Below, one piece after another: positions 55,986 through 63,878 of a DNA stretch of 64,000 bases; the stretch's first letter is position 1; each line of letters opens with the position of its first letter. The position numbers and the translations under genes are program-made. Under the pieces are notes generated by a model that saw only the letters and a list, made by a program, of their open reading frames with translations, had not been told where the DNA came from and searched no databases. The stretch is taken from positions 285,119 to 349,118 of the forward strand of contig NZ_QFWT01000005.1 in assembly GCF_003144035.1 (NCBI RefSeq), in the 5' to 3' direction. The stretch comes from Vibrio albus. Its GTDB lineage: Bacteria; Pseudomonadota; Gammaproteobacteria; Enterobacterales; Vibrionaceae.

Positions 55986-56198
55986 TTAAATACCGGTAAC
56001 TAATGAATTAGTTGTTACGCCATTCAACATTTCTTCCTCAACTCTTTCCCAGATGAAGAGAATTTTTCTTCCACCAAAAGGTCGGATGTAATGAATTCCT
56101 TCAAATAGGACTGAATCTTTGAGTTGTTCTCGAATAACTCTTTTGTCGTATTTGATTACAGACGAGAGCTCTTCTGTTGTTAGGTAGGTGTAATTCAT
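55986..56198 (-). CDS. Excisionase-like small HTH protein
   Basis: A 70-aa basic protein beginning MNYTYLTTEELSSVIKYDKR with a winged-helix type layout as in AlpA/Xis proteins (TTEELSSVIKYDKRVIREQL, then GGRKILFIW). It lies 9 bp upstream of the integrase gene and shares its operon. The likely role is recombination directionality (excision) control. Confidence 0.7.
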   Translation of the reverse strand: MNYTYLTTEELSSVIKYDKRVIREQLKDSVLFEGIHYIRPFGGRKILFIWERVEEEMLNGVTTNSLVTGI

Positions 56199-56200
56199 AA

Positions 56201-56290
56201 AACCTCCAAAGGTTCTTATTGTGCCTCTTAGGGGTTATTATTTGCCTTGCGAGGGTGCCTGTCAAGCTCTTTTTAACCCTCTAAAGGTAC
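56201..56290. promoter_or_regulatory. Operator cluster between xis-like and repressor genes
   Basis: Imperfect palindromes AACCTCCAAAGGTT (56201-56214) and ACCCTCTAAAGGTA (56276-56289), with a weaker GCCTCTTAGGGGTT between (56223), lie in the divergent region of the integrase operon and the Cro/CI-like gene. Repeats of this size and arrangement look like phage-repressor operators. Confidence 0.45.
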
Positions 56291-56384
56291 ATTTTTAGAC
56301 TTTCAGTGGTTAATAAGACCCTATAAAGCTCCTAGATCCTGAGTCTGATCCTACGGTATAATTTGGGATATCAATTATTTATGG

Positions 56385-56612
56385 ATGCCTAATATGATCA
56401 AATGCCACCTTTCGGCCATCATGGGAGCTAAGCGGTTAAAAATTTCAGATGTGGTAAGAGAATCAGGAATTAACAGAAATACTGTTACGCGTCTTTACCA
56501 TGAAACGAACAATCGAATTGAATTTGAAACTTTAGAAAAGCTATGTCGCTATCTTGATTGTCAGGTTGGTGATTTGCTTGAAGTTGTAAATGACGATGAA
56601 ATCGAAAAATAA
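56385..56612 (+). CDS. Small XRE/Cro-CI-type repressor
   Basis: A 75-aa single HTH protein: MPNMIKCHLSAIMGAKRLKI, SDVVRESGINRNTVTRLYHE, LEKLCRYLDCQVGDLLEVV. ATG 56385 or 56394 is possible; no good ribosome-binding site. It is divergent from the xis-int operon and most likely controls it through the palindromes in between. Confidence 0.8.
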   Translation: MPNMIKCHLSAIMGAKRLKISDVVRESGINRNTVTRLYHETNNRIEFETLEKLCRYLDCQVGDLLEVVNDDEIEK

Positions 56613-56719
56613 ATCTGGTTTGCAGATCTGCTTTGTTTTTGACATTAGATTTCCTAATGTTGGGCTTATGAACTCAGAGGGACCGGAAAAAATGAGGGGA
56701 ACACAGTCCTTTTTTTAGT

Positions 56720-56750
56720 TGGTCCCCAGATGGTCCCTATTTGGTCCCCA
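56720..56750. repeat. Three TGGTCCC repeats at exact 11-bp intervals
   Basis: TGGTCCCCA (56720), TGGTCCCTA (56731) and TGGTCCCCA (56742) repeat once per helical turn between the repressor gene and the tRNA. The complement GGGGACCA is often seen as an arm-type integrase site next to attachment sites. They lie ~115 bp from the tRNA 3' end, on the island side. Confidence 0.6.
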
Positions 56751-56864
56751 GACTAGATTGGAGGCATGGAATAGCATTGAGATATAAACGGCAGATACAC
56801 AAAAACACGCCTTAAAGCGCTTACTTTTCAAATGGTTGGGATTGTTAGAGTAGGGGAGGGAACT

Positions 56865-56939
<75 letters not shown>

Positions 56940-57326
56940 TCTGCGTCGATGGAGTTATAATGCCACACTCATTTTTAAATGGAACCCCTGAGAGGAGAAA
57001 AATCGTCATTAACTCAACTGTTTGGGTGAAAAATGATCAAGTTGGTGTGATAGTGTCCGTTTGAGGTTGGTGTCGTTTTTCTTTCCGCCGGATTAGGAAT
57101 ATCGGGATCACGAATTTTAACGATTCACTAAAAAATAATATAAATACTGTTGACACTTAGCCGCTTTACTATAGCCTATTCATGGCTAGAAAAAAGCTTT
57201 GTTTACAGATTTACCGTACCACTGGTCAGAATTTCCTTTCCATTGTGGCGTATATAAGTAGCAATTGTTTTTTCCACGCTATCAACAACGCCCATAAAGG
57301 GTTAACACAATTTAGGAATGAAGACT
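56940..57326. promoter_or_regulatory. tRNA promoter and long cold-shock leader
   Basis: About 390 bp without a gene. TTGACA at 57150-57155 with TATAGC/TAGCCT following suggests a promoter ~175 bp upstream of the cold-shock gene, giving the long 5' leader typical of cspA-type thermosensor mRNAs. The tRNA promoter must lie in the first ~60 bp. Confidence 0.5.
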
Positions 57327-57536
57327 ATGTCTAACACAGTGACTGGTACAGTAAAATGGTTTAACGAAACTAAAGGTTTTGGTTTCATTCAGCAAGAAAA
57401 CGGCCCAGACGTTTTCGCTCATTTCAGTGCAATTCAGGCGGACGGTTTCCGTACTCTGACTGAAGGTCAGAAAGTTGAGTTCACAGTGACACAAGGCCAA
57501 AAAGGTCCTCAAGCTGAAAACATTAAAGTACTGTAA
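57327..57536 (+). CDS. CspA-family cold-shock protein
   Basis: A 69-aa single cold-shock (OB-fold) domain from ATG 57327, with AGGA nine bases upstream; an in-frame ATG at 57318 would add three residues. RNP1 KGFGFIQ and RNP2 VFAHFS are intact. It binds single-stranded RNA/DNA as an RNA chaperone. The long leader and a terminator right after the stop fit a monocistronic cspA-type gene. Confidence 0.95.
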   Translation: MSNTVTGTVKWFNETKGFGFIQQENGPDVFAHFSAIQADGFRTLTEGQKVEFTVTQGQKGPQAENIKVL

Positions 57537-57563
57537 TTAATTAACAATTACTGTTGATGTAGG

Positions 57564-57592
57564 TAGCCAGTCTTCAGACTGGCTATTTTTTT
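57564..57592 (+). terminator. Rho-independent terminator of cold-shock gene
   Basis: TAGCCAGTCT / AGACTGGCTA form a 10-bp perfect stem with a 2-nt loop followed by TTTTTTTG. Strong intrinsic terminator 28 bp after the stop. Confidence 0.92.
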
Positions 57593-57728
57593 GTCCGGTA
57601 TTAAGTTTGTTGCGGCAAAAATCACACCTTCTATGTCAAATTAGTCGTCTTGTGGCAATGAGATCAGGGTACACTAAACTTATATGTGGTAAGCGACGAA
57701 CTTAAGTATGAAGTAAGGCCAGAAGACG

Positions 57729-58286
57729 ATGAGTGAAGCGATAGTAAGTAACCTGAAGCAGCAACTGGAAGTTGTTGGTATTGACACGCTTCCGCTGTCA
57801 GACAAAGAAGCAAAGATGTTTCAGGAAACGGTGGAAACAAAAGCCCGTTTTTTTGATACCGTGTGCGAGCAGAAGCAGGATAGTAGCCCCTTGCTACTGT
57901 TACTTGGTTTACTGACGAAGTCACACATTGAAGCCATAGGAAGAATAGAGCCACAAATCGAAACGATTTCCGCGATGAGTGACGTTTTTGAAAAAACACT
58001 TGGTGAAGACTGTGCACATAAGCTTGAGGCCGATTCAGTTGTCGAGCTTTCTCTTGTTACTAAGCTTTGGTTGATGGTGCAAGGTTATCTGAATATGGAT
58101 TTTAGTCTGGCAAACGATCATGCGAAGCAGACTTCAGATGTATTGGCTAAGGTACTGCATGCCGAATCGGATCAAATCAGAAGTGAGTTATTAGCCAGTT
58201 ACTACCATGGTAAAGATAAACGGAAAGTAGATACACCATCATGGAAATGGCCCAAAAGGCTGCTTGACTGGCTGGGAACTAAATAG
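57729..58286 (+). CDS. Conserved-looking protein of unknown function
   Basis: A 185-aa, mostly helical, soluble-looking protein, MSEAIVSNLKQQLEVVGIDT to ...KWPKRLLDWLGTK. I do not recognise a domain. It has its own ribosome-binding region (AGAAGACG before ATG) and is followed by a terminator. Monocistronic, in an apparently core-genome neighbourhood. Confidence 0.65.
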   Translation: MSEAIVSNLKQQLEVVGIDTLPLSDKEAKMFQETVETKARFFDTVCEQKQDSSPLLLLLGLLTKSHIEAIGRIEPQIETISAMSDVFEKTLGEDCAHKLEADSVVELSLVTKLWLMVQGYLNMDFSLANDHAKQTSDVLAKVLHAESDQIRSELLASYYHGKDKRKVDTPSWKWPKRLLDWLGTK

Positions 58287-58356
58287 TGATGAAATATTAC
58301 CCTGAAACTAGGTTGTAATATACTGCTTACAAATAATTACAATTTACTTTGGCGGT

Positions 58357-58380
58357 AAAAAGAGATGGCTCTCTTTTTTT
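58357..58380 (+). terminator. Rho-independent terminator
   Basis: AAAAAGAGA / TCTCTTTTT around TGGC with a continuing T-run, ~70 bp past the unknown gene's stop. Confidence 0.8.
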
Positions 58381-58461
58381 GATATTAATTTAATCGTTAA
58401 TATATCTAAGATCATATAATCCTGTGTTGTCTGATAGTTTTATTTAAAGAAATATAAATTA

Positions 58462-59073
58462 ATGTCACTTCATAGAGAATTAAAATACAGTGTGAAAAAC
58501 TATGATAAAGGGGAAAAAATTTACTCGGCAAACCAAAAAGCCGAAGGCTTCTTCTTTCTGGAATCAGGGCTAGTCGCTCTTTACCGTAATACGGAATCGG
58601 GAAAAGAACACCTAATGCGAGTGTACGGTCCCGGGGACTATTTTGGTTTTCGTTCATTATTCAGTGACGAGCAATACCACCTTACAACCCGCAGTTTACT
58701 AAGTAGTTCTGTTCATCATATCAAAGCAGCAGGAATAGACTCACTTGATGTGATGTCACCAACTATGCTGAAAGCGCTGTTATCTAACGTATGTCATGAA
58801 CTTGGAGAAGCTGAGGCTCGGCTGTCGAATGTGGCTGCGTATAGTGCAAAAGTCAGAATTATTGATGCTATTGTTTGTCTTTTTACTCGCTTTAGTCATT
58901 ACCCTTGGACCAGCAGAGAAGTTGCAGAGTATTCAGGTACAGATACTCAAACAGTAATCAGATACTCAAAATACCTAAAAGAGCAGAATTTTCTAGATCC
59001 GAAAGAAAGAAAAATTAAGCCTGTTGATATTAACTCCCTTATAAGTTTAAGGGAAGATATGATATTGAAGTAG
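58462..59073 (+). CDS. Crp/Fnr-family transcriptional regulator
   Basis: A 203-aa protein. The N-terminal cNMP-binding-type beta-roll covers ~10-115 (FFFLESGLVALYRNTESGKE, MRVYGPGDYFGFRSLF); the C-terminal winged helix covers ~130-195 (SREVAEYSGTDTQTVIRYSK). No FNR-type N-terminal cysteine cluster, so not a canonical oxygen sensor. The effector is unknown. The next gene encodes a TauE exporter 126 bp downstream and may be its target. Confidence 0.85.
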   Translation: MSLHRELKYSVKNYDKGEKIYSANQKAEGFFFLESGLVALYRNTESGKEHLMRVYGPGDYFGFRSLFSDEQYHLTTRSLLSSSVHHIKAAGIDSLDVMSPTMLKALLSNVCHELGEAEARLSNVAAYSAKVRIIDAIVCLFTRFSHYPWTSREVAEYSGTDTQTVIRYSKYLKEQNFLDPKERKIKPVDINSLISLREDMILK

Positions 59074-59199
59074 CTGCTTGTTTAATCGGACACAACAAAT
59101 TAAACGTATGGTGTTCTAATTTTCATTATGTTCACCATCATATTGGTAAATATTATTCACGAGTAACCTAAGTCCATCTTTTATTTTATTGGGATAAAA

Positions 59200-60021
59200 A
59201 TGGACTATTTAATACAAGAAATATTTGTATCTTTCTCATTTTATGAGATCTGTATCAGACTTATCTTTGGCTGCTTAATTGGTTTATGCCTGGGTATGAC
59301 GGGTGTCGGAGGCGGGGTATTTATTATTCCGGTCTTACAGGTTGCTTTTGGTATGAATCCGGTTTTAGCTGTAGGGACGGCAAGTGTGATTTCCGCTCTT
59401 GTGAAGGTGAATGCAGCTGTCTCACATATTATGGCCAGAAATGTTTCCTGGAAAGAGGTCGCCTATATTCTGGTTGGTGCGGTGCCAATCAGTATAATCG
59501 TCGCGAATTTCATCGTGCATCTTGCCAGGCACCCGGAGTATTCTGGAATGATAACCGAAACAGTTCAGAGGCTAATTCTGACTATCATGCTTTTTTCGTT
59601 GGTCACTATGCTCGTTAAGTTAAAAAGAGAATGGGCAGGAATACCTCATAAGACGGGCAATGATTCAAAGAAAATGGTGGGTATTGGATCGGGTGCCGCG
59701 TGTGGGGCAATCATGGCCTCTACGGGCGTAGGTGGTGGGGTGTTGATACTACCAACCTTAAATTCGATACTGGGACTGGACATCAAACGCTCTGTTGGTT
59801 CTTCCATTGTCATCGCACTTGTATTGTCCGGGATCTCTGCGATTCAGTACAGTAGTGGCGGACAAAGTGATTTAGCAACAGCTCTTATACTAACGGCCGG
59901 AGCCTTTACCGGTGTTCCTGTCGCGGTCAGAGCAGTGAATAAGCTCAGTTCCGTTAGCATGTATATTATTACGATTGCCGTTATTTTTATTAGCTTAATG
60001 CTAACGTTATTTGGTCTATAG
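59200..60021 (+). CDS. TauE/SafE-family sulfite/anion exporter
   Basis: A 273-aa membrane protein with about eight helices and the two TauE repeats: GMTGVGGGVFIIPVLQ near residue 30 and ASTGVGGGVLILPTLN near residue 172. Members export sulfite, sulfoacetate or other small organic anions. The neighbouring Crp-like gene may control it; no sulfonate-degradation genes are near. A bidirectional terminator follows. Confidence 0.9.
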   Translation: MDYLIQEIFVSFSFYEICIRLIFGCLIGLCLGMTGVGGGVFIIPVLQVAFGMNPVLAVGTASVISALVKVNAAVSHIMARNVSWKEVAYILVGAVPISIIVANFIVHLARHPEYSGMITETVQRLILTIMLFSLVTMLVKLKREWAGIPHKTGNDSKKMVGIGSGAACGAIMASTGVGGGVLILPTLNSILGLDIKRSVGSSIVIALVLSGISAIQYSSGGQSDLATALILTAGAFTGVPVAVRAVNKLSSVSMYIITIAVIFISLMLTLFGL

Positions 60022-60048
60022 AAATTATTTCCATATCTGGTCATATAG

Positions 60049-60081
60049 AAAAGCCTCCGCAGGCACGCTGTGGAGGCTTTT
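60049..60081. terminator. Bidirectional terminator
   Basis: AAAAGCCTCCGCAG / CTGTGGAGGCTTTT form a 14-bp stem (one G-U) with a 5-nt loop between convergent genes, with A- and T-runs on both flanks. Confidence 0.92.
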
Positions 60082-60103
60082 GATTTTGTATCAGCAGAAA
60101 TGA

Positions 60104-61525
60104 TTATTTCTTAGGTAACCAAGCTGTACGGTCAATGTCCAGATCTGAGAATTCATCGGGATTGAATTCCGGATGTTCGACACCAGTTTTCAGTTTCTGT
60201 CGGTAATCCTGGAGAATACGCATTGCTGTAGGGAACAGCATGATTAGCGCGAGAAGGTTCACAATAGCCAGAACACCCATCATTGGATCCGAGAAGAAGA
60301 ATACTGACGTTGCTGCCGGAGCGACAGCACCGACAAATACGATACCCACAACAGCAATACGTAGCAGGTGAACAGATAGTTTACGCTGAGACATAAAGGT
60401 CAGGGCGTTTTCACCCAGGTAGTAGTTGTAGATAACTGAACTGAATGAGAACAGCAGAATCGCACCAGTCAGATAATATTGAGCCCACTCACCAAGATGT
60501 GAAACCAGAGACTGCTGCGTTAACACGACACCGTCAACACCCGTTGCACCAGGAACGTAGACGTCCCCCAAAAGAATAACAAATGCGGTACAGCTACAGA
60601 CAATGATAGTATCGATAAATACAGACAGAGACTGTGTGATGCCTTGGCTGACAGGGTGAGTGACGTCTGCTGTTGCAGCAACGTTTGGTGCAGAACCCAG
60701 ACCCGCTTCGTTTGAGAACAGTCCTCGGCGCAAACCCTGAGCCAAAGCTGCACCCATACCACCACTAACGGCTTCTTCTATACCAAATGCGTTTTTCACG
60801 ATAGTCGCGATAACGTCTGGCAGATCAGTAATATTCATTAGAATGATCAGAAGTGCGATAGCGATGTAAGCGACAGCCATAATAGGAACGACGACATCGG
60901 CAACTTTAGCGATACGGTGAATACCACCGTAGATAATAAAGCCAACGACACCCGCCAGGAATACGCCGGTGTAGATACGATCAATTCCCAGGCTGTCCTG
61001 AACAGCACCCGCTACAGTATTACCCTGAAATGCATTAAATCCGAAAGCAAAAGAAGCTATCAGGGACACGGCATACAAGTAGGCCAGCCAGCGGTAGTTT
61101 TCACCCAAACCGTGAATAATGGTACGTGCTGCACCCCCGCGAAATTCACCTTCTTCTTTACGTTTGTATAGCTGAGCCAGTGAACATTCGATCAGGCTGG
61201 TTGCCATTCCGACAAGGGCTATCGCCCACATCCAGAACACAGCACCTGGCCCGCCGAGTGTAATTGCTACTGCAACACCAGCAATGTTACCGCCACCAAC
61301 TCGGCCACCAATGGATAGTAAAAGTGCTTCACGGCCTGAGATGGCTTTTTCGTCTGCTGTCTGGTTTTTGGTCAGTAACACGCGGAACATGCGTTTAAAG
61401 AACCGGAACTGAACAAAGTCAGTCACAATAGTAAAAAACAGGCCAAATATAACGAGGAATGGCACCAGTGCCCAACCCCACGTTAAATCTCCAATTATTC
61501 CAAAAAAGGATTCTAATAGTTGCAT
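60104..61525 (-). CDS. Sodium:alanine symporter family transporter (AGCS)
   Basis: A 473-aa inner-membrane protein from ATG 61525 (AAGGAG upstream; TTG 61528 is the alternative). AGCS signatures are GGRVGGGNIAGVAVAI, FRGGAARTIIHGLG, LRRGLFSNEAGLGSAPNVAA and EWAQYYLTGAILLFSFSSVI. It imports alanine or glycine with Na+, as expected for a marine bacterium. No glycine riboswitch is seen upstream. Confidence 0.93.
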   Translation of the reverse strand: MQLLESFFGIIGDLTWGWALVPFLVIFGLFFTIVTDFVQFRFFKRMFRVLLTKNQTADEKAISGREALLLSIGGRVGGGNIAGVAVAITLGGPGAVFWMWAIALVGMATSLIECSLAQLYKRKEEGEFRGGAARTIIHGLGENYRWLAYLYAVSLIASFAFGFNAFQGNTVAGAVQDSLGIDRIYTGVFLAGVVGFIIYGGIHRIAKVADVVVPIMAVAYIAIALLIILMNITDLPDVIATIVKNAFGIEEAVSGGMGAALAQGLRRGLFSNEAGLGSAPNVAATADVTHPVSQGITQSLSVFIDTIIVCSCTAFVILLGDVYVPGATGVDGVVLTQQSLVSHLGEWAQYYLTGAILLFSFSSVIYNYYLGENALTFMSQRKLSVHLLRIAVVGIVFVGAVAPAATSVFFFSDPMMGVLAIVNLLALIMLFPTAMRILQDYRQKLKTGVEHPEFNPDEFSDLDIDRTAWLPKK

Positions 61526-61836
61526 CAATACTCCTTGAATTTACAACGCCTTCTGTCTGTTAAGTCATTTTATTGTTATAAGACTATATGTATATTTCGT
61601 GCCTTATTATATTGTTATCTTGTATCGTTCATTGATTATAGATTAGTCAATTAATCCAGACTGATACTCAAAAGCCGCAGATTCTACAATAGTACGGGCA
61701 ATTATCAAACAGTTGTTTTATGGTAGTGTTAAGGGTGCTGGATATTTGAACAATTATTGTTTGCCAGGCATGAATAAAGAGGTGGGGAATTGAACGAGAA
61801 CCCCGACCGGAGCCGGGGATATTTTTCAAAGGAATA
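61526..61836. promoter_or_regulatory. Upstream region of AGCS gene
   Basis: About 310 bp, AT-rich, holding the AGCS promoter. No riboswitch or strong operator is seen. The luxI 3' hairpin is at 61801-61818. Confidence 0.4.
61801..61818 (-). terminator. Hairpin after luxI-type gene
   Basis: CCCCG / CGGGG with an imperfect CCGG-bearing centre, 19 bp past the luxI stop on the minus strand. The following T content is modest; a likely but weak terminator. Confidence 0.55.
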
Positions 61837-62418
61837 TCAGGCCAGTCCTACCGACTGCCTGAAGACATTATCGACGGGAATGAGTAATGCTACCGATTTT
61901 GTATCGCCCAGCTTGTAAACCTCACTGCTGCCGAATCTTTGGTGGGGAAGTCCTATGCGCTTAAGAAGTTTTTCAACTCCGGTAGAGGTAACGGTGACAT
62001 AGTAACTGATAGAGTGTTGAACACCATAGAGATAAATGGCTTTAAACATTTCCATCGTCACGGTACTGGGGGTGTAGTGCGCGCCAACTGACTGGCTCCT
62101 CTCAACAGCAAAACGACTGAGTTCGTAGATGACATCTGATTCAGGCGCTTTTTCTCCGCCCAGACACTGTGGGAAAGTATCTTTTAACATATAGTGCCCG
62201 CTGGTCGGAAGGATTCTCCAGCATCCGATCATCTGTTGTTCACTTTTGGCAATCAAGTACGTTGGATCCAAGTGATCATAGTTGTCCGATTCTTGATGGT
62301 TTACCGATTTTACATCCCATTTGAGCCGTTGTTTAAAGACCCGATAGCGTAAATTAAGCAATTCATCATATTCTTTGTCAGACATTTCTTTTCTGGATTT
62401 GCATTCGATATTAATCAT
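61837..62418 (-). CDS. luxI: Acyl-homoserine-lactone synthase, LuxI family
   Basis: A 193-aa enzyme that makes an N-acyl-homoserine lactone from SAM and an acyl-ACP or acyl-CoA. All family-invariant residues are in register with V. fischeri LuxI: Arg24 and Phe28 in LRYRVFKQR, Trp34, Asp45, Asp48, Arg68, Phe82, Glu99 and Arg102 in YELSRF. The TVTSTGVEKLLKRIG stretch matches the acyl-pocket Thr/Ser region. A good ribosome-binding site (GGAGAG) precedes the ATG. It is downstream of a LuxR gene on the same strand, with a lux-box palindrome in its promoter, so production should be self-amplifying. Acyl chain length cannot be read from the sequence. Confidence 0.95.
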   Translation of the reverse strand: MINIECKSRKEMSDKEYDELLNLRYRVFKQRLKWDVKSVNHQESDNYDHLDPTYLIAKSEQQMIGCWRILPTSGHYMLKDTFPQCLGGEKAPESDVIYELSRFAVERSQSVGAHYTPSTVTMEMFKAIYLYGVQHSISYYVTVTSTGVEKLLKRIGLPHQRFGSSEVYKLGDTKSVALLIPVDNVFRQSVGLA

Positions 62419-62443
62419 GGTTATCTCTCCACTTCAGATAATC

Positions 62444-62449
62444 AATATA
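62444..62449 (-). promoter_or_regulatory. Likely -10 element of luxI promoter
   Basis: TATATT on the minus strand, ~37 bp from the lux-box centre, implying a start near 62437 and a lux box at about -46, the usual class-II LuxR activation position. Confidence 0.5.
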
Positions 62450-62473
62450 TTTGACTGAGAAAATAACTCTTCC

Positions 62474-62493
62474 AACTGTAATACTTTACAGGT
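62474..62493. promoter_or_regulatory. lux box (LuxR-AHL operator)
   Basis: AACTGTAATACTTTACAGGT is a 20-bp near-palindrome matching the V. fischeri lux box ACCTGTA-N6-TACAGGT at 13 of 14 specified bases. It lies 55 bp upstream of the luxI ATG, between luxR and luxI. This is direct sequence evidence for autoinduction by the adjacent LuxR. Confidence 0.85.
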
Positions 62494-62539
62494 TCTATAT
62501 TCTTGACGAATGTTATTATGTTCTATACTGTGGGGAAAT

Positions 62540-62562
62540 ATGCGCCTAAATAGAAGGCGCAT
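62540..62562 (-). terminator. Hairpin between luxR and luxI
   Basis: ATGCGCCT / AGGCGCAT form an 8-bp stem with a 7-nt loop, 15 bp after the luxR stop on the minus strand, followed by ATTTCC. It separates the luxR transcript from the luxI promoter. Confidence 0.65.
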
Positions 62563-62577
62563 AATGGTTATATATAA

Positions 62578-63318
62578 TTAGTTTATTATTCCGGTGATAA
62601 TTGCTTTGCTTATAGCTTGATATTTATTTGAGGCATTTAATTTTTCGCATACGTTGGTTAAATGAAAAACAACAGTTCTCTCTGAACAATTTGATATTTT
62701 TGCTATTTCCCATGCAGTTTTCCCTTCTGCAGACCATTTAAGGCATTCAACTTCTCTATTCGTTAGTGCAGGGGGTTCAGGAACTGTATTCTTAAAGGAT
62801 GGGTCATTATGAAAACAACTGATAATCACTGGAGAAAGCGTTTGGGAGGCGATGATAGCCATATCGAAATAACCTAATGTATTGTCACGGTTAGCAAAAC
62901 TACACATGCCAAATGTACCTCCCGTGGCATGAATTGGAATGGTGACGCCATTGCTTAAGTGATATTTTTTAGCTTCTTCCATAACATTGATGTCAGAATT
63001 CATATTATGAGTTATGTTTTTTATATTTGGATCTTCCCATAATATTGGTTTGCTATTTTTAGTACTGTATAAAAAGATGGGATCTATCTCTTTTAGATCA
63101 TTATTATCATAAGTCTTTCTCCACTCATATGGATAATTGTCAATTATTCCTGAATGAGATTTTGTTATTGATATTGGAGTAGATATGCCAACTAAATAAT
63201 ATTCATAACCAATAATATCAAGAGAGTTATTTATTATATTATTTAGATCTTTTAGACTGGTGCAGGTATCTGTGTCAGTTATTAATTCATATAGTTTGGT
63301 TATTCTAATAGGGTCCAT
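62578..63318 (-). CDS. luxR: AHL-responsive transcriptional regulator, LuxR family
   Basis: A 246-aa protein of canonical length. The AHL-binding domain (1-~170) keeps the invariant pocket residues at the same numbering as V. fischeri LuxR: Trp66, Tyr70, Asp79, Pro80 and Trp94. The C-terminal HTH (~180-246; LTNREVECLKWSAEGKTAWE, ISNCSERTVVFHLTNVCEKL) is complete. It binds the AHL made by the neighbouring LuxI and should act at the lux box at 62474. Its gene is AT-rich relative to neighbours. Confidence 0.95.
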   Translation of the reverse strand: MDPIRITKLYELITDTDTCTSLKDLNNIINNSLDIIGYEYYLVGISTPISITKSHSGIIDNYPYEWRKTYDNNDLKEIDPIFLYSTKNSKPILWEDPNIKNITHNMNSDINVMEEAKKYHLSNGVTIPIHATGGTFGMCSFANRDNTLGYFDMAIIASQTLSPVIISCFHNDPSFKNTVPEPPALTNREVECLKWSAEGKTAWEIAKISNCSERTVVFHLTNVCEKLNASNKYQAISKAIITGIIN

Positions 63319-63602
63319 AATTAATGTCCTGATATTTATATTATTAATATATAGATATCAAAGTTGATCATTATTTTTGTTATAGGCAACACATTAAAAA
63401 TAATTAATTAGAAATTACAGGTTGATATGAAGCATAATGCATAAAGGCAAGTGACATGCTCAGGTCGAGTGGAGGGGTGTTATTCAAAAGATGTGCACAT
63501 ATCAGGCAAACAAACGTAATGTGAGGCCAACTTCTTCCATTGGTTTAGCTGATTCTGATACAGTGTGAAGACCAATGAAATCAGCACTTAGGGTGTAATA
63601 AA
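63319..63602. promoter_or_regulatory. Divergent region between two luxR genes
   Basis: A 284-bp region shared by luxR (leftward) and the disrupted second luxR (rightward). A TTACAGGT at 63414-63421 resembles one lux-box half-site; no full lux box is seen. Confidence 0.4.
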
Positions 63603-63878
63603 ATGGAAAAAATAATAAAGTGTATTGAAACTATCTCTGAAGCTGATTCGACGGTTCTTATTGAACAGGAATTACTCTCCCTGACTCAATTTTTTGATTA
63701 TGATTTCTACTTGCTTGGGTTGTCTGTCCCGGAGTCTGTCGCCAGGAGTAAGGTGCTTATTTATAACAATTACCCGACAGACTGGAGGGAGTATTACGAT
63801 AATAATAATCTGGCGAATGTGGATCCTATCGTAAAGCATTGTTTTGAAAATACAGAGCCAATTCACTGGCATCAGAAG
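63603..63878 (+). pseudogene. Second luxR-type gene truncated by an insertion sequence
   Basis: The first 92 codons encode a LuxR autoinducer domain (MEKIIKCIETISEADSTVLI, DWREYYDNNNL, NVDPIVKH, IHW) with the pocket residues Trp61, Tyr65, Asp74 and Pro75 conserved. Its layout is very close to the intact LuxR. At 63879 the sequence passes into an IS terminal repeat; the frame then reads 32 IS-derived codons and stops at 63977. The HTH is missing, so no DNA-binding protein can be made. The gene may resume beyond the window. Confidence 0.85.

Noticed and set aside
61526..61836. Glycine riboswitch upstream of the AGCS gene
   Set aside because: Conserved glycine-aptamer core elements are not visible; the region is AT-rich without the expected paired stems.
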